In this document: positions 1 through 9,000 of the stretch, one piece after another
How positions within the stretch are numbered: the first letter of the stretch is position 1
Layout: each line of letters starts with the position of its first letter
Origin: Nocardia cerradoensis NBRC 101014
Lineage (GTDB): Bacteria; Actinomycetota; Actinomycetes; Mycobacteriales; Mycobacteriaceae
Direction: 5' to 3'
Assembly: GCF_000308535.1 (NCBI RefSeq)
Contig: NZ_BAFW01000228.1
Location: 1 to 36,740, forward strand
Length of the DNA: 36,740 bases
The notes under the pieces: generated by a model
Told to the model about the DNA's origin: nothing
Seen by the model: the letters and a program-made list of their open reading frames with translations, nothing else
Databases searched by the model: none
Position numbers and translations under genes: made by a program

Positions 1-3000
1 GATCAGCCACCGGGCCAGCCGGTGGACACGGTCGGCGAAGTCCCGGTAGGTCAGCGGGTCGCCGTCGGCGGGCAGGATCGCCGGAGCATGCGGGGTGCGC
101 TGCACCTGTTCGAGGAAGCCGTCCACCAGGTTTCGGCCCACCGACATCGGGTCGCCGGTGTCGTTCCAGCGTTTGAGCACCAGCTGCCGTTCGGCGGCAT
201 CGAGCAGGTCGAGCTCGCCGAGCGGTGCGTCGGCGTCGGTCGTGAGCCCGTCGAGCAGGCGGACGAACCGGTCGGCGAACCGCTGGGCCGACTCCGCGTC
301 GAACAGGTCGGTCGCGTAGGTCAGCCGCAGCGTCATGCCGGCCGGCTCACCGGCGGGACCGTGCTCCTCCGTCACCATGAAGAGCAGGTCGTAGATCGCG
401 GAACTGTCACCGGGATCGATGGTTTCGGCGATGAGGTCGGGAAGTTCCACACGCGCCCGCACCATGTTCTGATAGGCGAGCATCACCTGGAACAGCGGCG
501 AGTGCGCGGTCGAGCGGGCCGGCCGCAGCGCGTCGACCAGTTGCTCGAACGGCACGGTCGCATGGTCGAAGGCCTCGATATCGTTGCGGCGCACCGCGTC
601 CAGCAAACCGGTGAACGTCCGGTCGAGCGTGACGCGTGTGCGCAGCACCAGGGTGTTGACGAACATGCCGACCAGGTCGTCGAGTACCCCGTGGCCGCGG
701 CCGGCATGCGGTACGCCGACCGTGACGTCCTCGCTGCCGGACAGCCCCGACAACAGCACCGCGAGCGCCGCGTGCACCACCATGAACGTCGTGGCTCGCG
801 CACGCTGGGCCAGCGATTCCACCCGGCTCTGCAGTTCCGCCGGAATGTCGGCGTGGATCAGCGCGCCGCGATGGCTCTGGTCGACCGGGCGCGGCCGGTC
901 GGCGGGCAGTTCGATCAGCTCGGGTATGCCGGCCAGTCGCGTTCGCCAGTAGGCGATATCGCGGGCCACGGGCGATTCGGGGTCGTCGGGTGAGCCGAGC
1001 ACCGCGCGCTGCCACAGGGCGTAATCGGCGAACTGCACCGGCAGCGGCGGACGATCCGACGGCTGGTCGCCGGCCCGCGCCCGATACGCCGCGACGAGAT
1101 CGGCGGCCAGCGGTGCCACCGAATAGCCGTCGCAGCTGATGTGGTGCACCGCGATCGCGACCACCCGGACGGTGTCCGACAGCTGATACAGCGCTACCCG
1201 CACCGGCACCGCCTCGGACACGTCGAATCCGGTGGTCGACAGCGCGGCCAATCGGCCGGCCAGCTCATGCTCCTCGGTCCGCTGCGGCGTCAGGTCCCAG
1301 TCCGCGACGACGGCGGCCGCGTCCAGCACCACCTGCGTGGGCACGCCGTCGACCGCCGGGTATACGGTGCGCAGACTTTCGTGGCGTTCGACCACGTCGC
1401 CGACGGCTGCCGTGAGCGCGTCCGCATCGAGGCGGCCTTCGAGCCGGACTGCCAGCGGCACAATGTATCCGGGCGCCTGCGGGTCGTACTGGTTGAGGAA
1501 CCACATCCGGGTCTGCGCCGTCGACAACGGCAGGCGATCCGGTCGCGGTCCTGGTGCCGGGGCGGGCAGCGCGGGCACACCCCGCAGCCGGGTGATGCGC
1601 TCGGCGAGCTCGGCGACGGTGGGCGCTTCGAAGATCATCCGCACCGGTACGGCCGCATCGAGTGTGGCGCCGATCCGGCTCAGGGCGCGCGTGGCGACGA
1701 GCGAATTACCGCCCAGGTCGAAGAAGTCGTCGTCCGCGCCCACGACGGGCACGCCGAGCAGTTCGGCGAAGACCTCGGCGACCGTCTGTTCCACGATCCC
1801 TTGGGGCGCACGGTATTCCGTCTGGCCGATGGGGTCCGGAATCGGCAGGGCCCGGTAGTCGACCTTCCCGTTCGCGGTGAGCGGCACTCCGTCGATCCGG
1901 ATGACGGCGGAGGGCACCATATAGGCCGGCAGGCGTTCCAGCAGCAGGCGCCGAATCCGCCTGGTGTCCACGGTTTCCGGTGCGACCACGTAGGCGATCA
2001 GGCGTTGCTCGCCCCGGCCCGCGTAGACGCGCGCCACCGCCGCACTCACCTCGTCCTGCGCGAGCAGAGCCGCCTCGATATCGCCCGGTTCGATGCGGAG
2101 TCCGCGAATCTTGACCTGGTCGTCGGCGCGCCCGACGTAGCTCAGGACGCCGCCCTTATCCCACCGAACCAGGTCACCGGTCCGGTACATGCGCGACCCG
2201 GGGGCGCTGCCGAGAGGGTCGGCGACGAATGTCGCGGCGGTCAGATCCCGGCGCCGGTGATAACCGCGGGCGAGTTGGACACCGCTCAGGTACAACTCCC
2301 CCGTCACCCCCACCGGTACCGGATGCAAACGCGAATCCAGCACATGGACAAGGACATTCGGCTCAGGCGTACCGATCGGCACGGCGCCGCCGTCGATACC
2401 GTCGACGTGGTAGGCGGTGACGCTGACCGCGGCCTCGGTCGGCCCGTACAGGTTGTCCAGGCGCGCATCGCTGAGTTGCCGGAAGCGGCGCACGGTGTCG
2501 GCCGGCAGCGGTTCGCCGATGCACAGCACGCGCCGCAGATCGGGGAAGCGGTGACCGGCCGCCACATCCTCGAACGCCGAGAGCAGCGACGGCACGAAAT
2601 CGGCCGTGGTGACGTGATAATCGGCGATCAGCCGCGCGACCGCCGCCGGGTCGGCGCCCGCACCCGGGCCGGCGATCACCAACTCGGCGCCACAGGTCAA
2701 GGCGCAGAACAGTTCCCACACCGACAGGTCGAAGGTGACAGGGGTCCGCCACAGCATGAGGTCGTCACCGAGCCGGTAGTGCTCGCGCAGCCAGCACAGC
2801 TGATTCACCACCGCGGCATGCGATACGGCCACGCCCTTCGGCACCCCGGTCGAGCCGGAGGTGTAGATGACGTATGCCAGATTCTCCGGTCGCAGCGGCC
2901 CGAGCCGGTCGCGGTCGGTCACCGGCGAGGCGTCGAGCGAGCCGCCGCCGAGTTCGGCGAAGTCCCAGACCGGGAGGTCGACGGGCAGGTTCGCCTCGTC

Positions 3001-6000
3001 GGATCGGCGGGTGAGTACCGCCCGGGGCCGTGCCGCGCCGAGCACCGCGCGCACCCGATCGAGTGGATGTTCCGGATTCACCGGCAGATACGCCCCACCG
3101 GCCGCATGGATGGCGTAGAGGGCGGTCAGCAGGTCGACCGAGCGGTGCATCGCCACGGCCACCACGGTGTCCGGGCCGACGCCACGGTCGATCAGCGTCC
3201 GCGCGAGTGCGTTCACCCGGGCCGCGAACTCGCCGTAGTCGAGCCGCGTGCCGTCCTCGGCGTCGAGGACGGCGCTCGCCCGCGGTGTCGCCGCGGCCTG
3301 GGCAGCGAACAGTTCGGCGATGGTCGCCGAGGACGGCGCCATGGTCCCGCCGGTTTCGCGCCCGGCCAGCTCGCGCGCCTCCTGCTCGGTCAGCAGGTCG
3401 ATATCGCCGATCGCGCGATCGGGCCGGTCGACGACCGCGCGCAGCAGCCGCACGAATCGGTCGATCATCGAGCGGATCGTGGACTCGTCGAACAGGTCTG
3501 TCGCATAACCGAATTCGAGGGCCATCCCGTCCGGTTCCCCGTCGCGGCGCGCGGTGTCGACCAGATTGAGGTGCAGATCGTATTTGGCCACGCTCGGGTC
3601 GGCCGTCCGGGCGTCGACGGTCAACCCGTCGAACCGCACCGCCGGAATGTCGATGTTGTGGAACGCGAAACCCACCTGGGTCAGCGGCGCATGGGCCGTG
3701 GAGCGAGGCGGATTCAGCACCTCGACGAGACGTTCGAACGGGATGTCGGCATGGTCGAAGGCGGCGAGATCGGTCGCACGGACCTGCTCCAGAATCCGGC
3801 GGAAAGAAGCGCCGGGGTCGATGCGGGTGCGCAACACCAGGGTGTTGACGAACATGCCGATCAGGCGGTCGAGCCCGGGTTCTCCGCGCCCGGCGACCGG
3901 TGTGCCGACCGCGATGTCGTCGCTGCCCGACAGACGTGCCAGCAGGGCGGCGTACGCCGCGTGCAGCACCATGAAAACCGTGGCATCGCACGAGCGGCCC
4001 AGCACGGTGAGCGCCCGCCCGAGGTCGGCCGGCAGGGTGTGCGACACCGTCGCCCCACGGAAGCTCTGCCGCGCCGGGCGCGGGCGGTCGGTGGGCAGAT
4101 CCAGCACTTCGGGCAGATCGGCCAGGGCCGTGCGCCAGTAGCCGACCTGCACGGCGGCCGGAGCGCTCGGGTCGTCCTCGGTGCCGAGCCGTTTGCCTTG
4201 CCACAGTGCGTAATCCGCGTATTGCACGGGCAGCGGATCCCATCGCGGTGCCTGCCGCCGGCGGCGGGCCTCGTAGGCGGTCATCAGGTCGGCGGCCAGT
4301 GGCGCGAGCGAGGATCCGTCGAAGCTGATGTGATGAACGACGAGGACCAGCGTGTGTTCCTCGGGGGCGGTGCGCAGCAGGACGATCCGGAACGCGACGT
4401 CGCGGGTGACGTCGAATCCCGCGGCCGCCGTCGAAGCGATCCGCGCCTCGAGCTCGGCCGCGGGAACCGTCACCGGTTCCAGCTCCGGCAGCGCCTCGCG
4501 CACCGGCACGATCACCTGATGCGGCCCGGTGTCGCTGTCCGGGTGCACGGTCCGCAACGCCTCGTGCCGGTCCAGCACATCGGCGACGGTCGCCCGCAGG
4601 GCCGCCACGTCGAGCGGGCCGGACATGCCCACCACCAGGGCGATGTTGTAGAGCGCGGAGTCGGTGTCGAACTGGTTGAGAAACCACATCCGGGCCTGGG
4701 CCGGCGAGAGCGGGATGCGCGCCGGTCGCGGTTGCGGCAGCAGCGGTTCCCGCCCGGGTGTGTCGAGGGTGCGCAGCGCCGCGGCGAGCGCCGCGACCGT
4801 CGGGGCGTCGAAGACGGTGCGCAACGACACCTCGACACCGAATGCGGCACTCAGCCGCGCGACCAGCCGCGTCGCCGACAGCGAATTGCCGCCGAGGGCG
4901 AAGAAGTCGTCGGCGGCGCCGACCCGGTCGATGCCCAATACGGCGCCGCACAGATCGGCCACGAGCTGTTCGGCCGCATCGCGCGGCGCGACGAAATCGG
5001 CTCGCGCACCGGCGAATACCGGCTCGGGCAGGGCGGCGCGGTCGACCTTGCCCACCGAGGTCAGCGGCAGGGAGTCGAGAACCGTCACCGACTCGGGAAC
5101 CATATGCGCGGGCAGGTGGCGCGCGGCGTAGGACGTGACGGCGGCAACGTCGACGTCGTCGTCGACGGGCGCGAGATAGGCGGCGAGCCGCGTTCCGCCG
5201 TCGGTCGCGACGCTCACCGCGACCGCGGCGGCGACGTCCGGATGACCGGCCAGGACGGCCTCGATCTCACCGAGTTCGATGCGTTGCCCGCGGATCTTCA
5301 CCTGGAAGTCGGTGCGCCCGGCGTACTCGAGGGTGTGTTCGGGGGTCCAGCGGGCCAGATCGCCGGTGCGGTACATCCGCTCCCCCGCCGCGCCGAACGG
5401 TTCGGCCACGAACGCCGCCGCCGTGTCCGCGGGCCGATCGAGATATCCGCGGGCGAGATGAATGCCGGAGATGTACAGCTGCCCTGTCACCCCGACCGGC
5501 ACCGGCCGCAGCCGCTCGTCCAGAACCAGTGCCCGCACCCCGTGAATCGGACCGCCGATCGTCACCCGATCACCGGGTCTCAGCGGATCGCTGATCGCCA
5601 CCATGATCGTGGTCTCGGTCGGTCCGTAGCCGTTGTGCACCCGGCGCCCGGGACCCCACGCCGCGACGGTGTCCGCCGAGACCGCCTCCCCACCGGCCAC
5701 CAGCACCCGCAACGACCCGAGTTCGGCGGGCGACATCGTCGACAGCACGCTGGGTGTGAGGAACGCATGCGAGATCCGTTGCCCGCGAATCAGTTCCGCC
5801 AGCGGCTCACCGGCGAAGACATCCGGCGGCGAGACCACCAGCGTCGCGCCGTGCGGATGTGCCATCAGCAGTTCCAGCACCAGCGCGTCGAAGCCCGGAG
5901 CCGCCACCTGCAGCACGCGCGCGGAATCGCCGATCCGATACCGATCCCGTTGTTCGGCAGCGAAATTCGCCACACCCGCGTGCGTCACGGCGACGCCCTT

Positions 6001-9000
6001 CGGCTCACCGGTCGAACCCGACGTGTAGACCACGTACGCGGTATTCGACACCCGGCACGGGCGAATCCGGTCGCGGTCGGTCACCGCGGACGCGGAGCGG
6101 CACGTGATGCGGGCCTCGGTGCGCGGATCGTCGAGGACCACTCGTTCGGTGGTGTGTGGCACCAGATCCCGCGTCGCGGTCACGGCGACAGCGACCCGGA
6201 CGGTCGCGAGCATGACCGCCACGCGCTCGGCCGGATTGCGCGGATCCACGGGGACGAAGGCCGCCCCCGTCTTCGCCACGGCCCACATTCCCACCACGAG
6301 TTCCACCGACCGCGACAGCACCAGCGCGACCCGGTCGTCGGCTCCGATCCCGTACTCGATCAGCACTCGGGCCAGCTGATTCGACCGGGCGTCCAACTCC
6401 CCGTACATCACGGTGTGCCCGCCCGACACGATCGCCACCGCCTCCGGATCCCGGACCCTCAGCAGCTCGGCCAGCACGCGCGGCGCCGCGGCACCGCCAC
6501 CGGATGCGGGCACCAGCGCGGCGCGCTCACCGGCCGACAGCACATCGACCGCACCGACCCGCTGCCCCGGATCACGCACGACCGATTCGAGAATCCGATG
6601 CAGCCGCGCGGCGAACTCCTCGACCGTGGCCCGATCGAACACGTCGGTCGCGTAGTTGACCCGCATCGGGAGATCGCCTGCCGCCCGGGCATTCTCGGCG
6701 ACGGTGACGATCAGGTCGACCTTCGCCGGCTGCGGTCCCGGATCCAGCACCTCGGCGGTGACCCCGGCCAGCTCGAGAGTCGGGCGGTCCATATTGTCGA
6801 ACGCCAGATATACCCGGCACAGTGGATCCTGCGCCGCCGCCGACATCGGCTCGATCGCTTCGGCGACCTGTTCGTAGGGCAGGTCGCTGTGGGCGAGCGC
6901 GCCGACATCGATGTCCTCGACCCGCCGCAGGAAGTCCCCGAACGTGTCGTCGTCGTCTACTCGTGTCCGCAGCGGCACGGTGTTGACGAACATGCCGATC
7001 AACGGTTCCAGCGCCCGTTCGCCGCGGCCCGCGACCGGCGTGCCGACGGTGATGTCCGCCGAGCCCGACAGCCGGGCCAGCAGCACGGCCAGCGCCGCGT
7101 GCACGACCATGAAGGTGGTGACCTTCGCCGTGCGCGCCAGCTGCTCGATCCCGGCACAGGTTTCGGCGGTGATCGCGGTGTCGACGACGTCGGCCGGCAG
7201 AGACCGGCGATCCGGCCGCCGGCGGTCGGCCGGGAGCTCCAGCGGCCGCGCCATATCCGCCAATTGCGCTGTCCAATAACGTAATTGGCGAGCGGCGAGC
7301 GACTCGGGATCGGCGTCGTCGCCCAGTAACAGGTGCTGGCGGATGCTGTAGTCGGCGTATTGCACCGGCAGTGGCTGCCAGCCGGGGGCGTACCCCTGCG
7401 CCCGCGCACGGTAAGCGGTGGCGAAATCGGCGGCGAGTGGCGGCAGCGACGATCCGTCGCAGCAGATGTGGTGCAGCACGACCACCAGGACGTGTCCGTG
7501 ATCGGCCGTGTCGAGCAGTGTGGCCCGGATCGGCGGCCGGTGGCGCACATCGGTTCCGGTCGACACCAGCTCGCCGATCCGGTGGTCGAGTTCGTCGGCG
7601 GAGACGCGCCGCGGTGTCACATCCAATTCCGCGACGACATCCTCGGACGGCAGAATCACCTGTGTGCCTTCGCCGTTCACCGCCGGATACATCGTGCGCA
7701 GGGATTCGTGCCGCTCGATCACGTCGGCCAGGGCCGCGCGCAGGGCGGCGGTGTCGAGCCGTCCGGACAGCCGCAGCACCAGCGGGATGTTGTAGGCCCC
7801 CGATTCGGGCTCGATCTGATTGATCAGCCAGATCCGGGTCTGCGCGGGTGCGAGCGGAATGGGATCGACTCGCGGCTGTGGCCGCAGCGCGGGGCGAGCG
7901 GACCGGCGGGCGCCGTCGATATGGGCGGCGAGCTGGGCCGCGGTCGGCTTCTCGAACAGCTCGCGCACCGACAGCTCGCACCGGGTCGATTCGGCGATCC
8001 GCACCGCGGCCCCCGTGGCCGTCAGCGAGTTGCCGCCCAGCTCGAAGAAGTCGGCCAGCACACCGACCCGGCCGACGCCCAGGACCTCGGCGAAGACATC
8101 GGTGATGGTCTCCTCCACGGCGGTGCGCGGCGCCACATACGCCGCCGCCGAATCCGGGGCCGGCTCGGGCAGGGCCCGATGGTCCACCTTGCCGTTGACG
8201 GTCAGCGGCAGCGCGTCGAGCACCACGACGTGGGCCGGGACCATGTAGTCCGGCAGGATGGAACGCACATGTGTGCGCAGCTCCTCGGCCGCACAGACCG
8301 CTCCGGTGGCCGGCACCACATAGGCCAGCAGCCGGGCCGCCTCGGTACCGGGCAGATGCACCACGACGACCGCCGCCGACACCGAACCGTGGCTCAGCAG
8401 CGCGGCGCGGATCTCGTCGAGTTCGATCCGGAACCCGCGCAGCTGCACCTGCCGATCGGCGCGGCCTCGATACTCCAACTCGCCCTCGAGATTCCGGCGC
8501 GCGATGTCACCGCTGCGGTACAGCCGCGCACCCGGCGCACCGAACGGGTCGGCGACGAAGCGTCCCGCGGTCAACCCGGGCCGGCCGATATAACCCCGGG
8601 CGAGTTGCGTTCCGGCGACGTAGATTTCGCCCCAGGCGCCCAGCGGCACCGGTCGCAGGCGCTCGTCCAGGACGTACACGCGCAGGCCCGGCAGCGGCGG
8701 CCCGATGGTGCTGGGTGCGCCCGGCACGGCCCGCTCGGCCGTCAACGGGGTGTAGGTGACGAAGACCGTGGTTTCGGTGATGCCGTAACTGTTGGCCAGC
8801 ACCGGAAGATCCGGATTGTGCGCATACCAGTCGGACAGGCTCGCCGGATCCAGCGCTTCACCGGACAGGACGACGAGACGCAGGGCGAGCTCACCATCCG
8901 GTTGCCCGGCGTCCAGGTAGCGCCGTCGCGCGGCCGCGAACTGATGGAACGCCGACGGTGTCTGACTGAGAACGCTCACCTTCTCCCGCGCGGCGAGGCG

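Noticed and set aside
1141..7284. Uninterrupted 2047-codon plus-strand frame
   Set aside because: It is the antisense image of the NRPS. The product is full of Arg, His, Gly and Gln with no domain, while the minus frame gives canonical NRPS motifs throughout.
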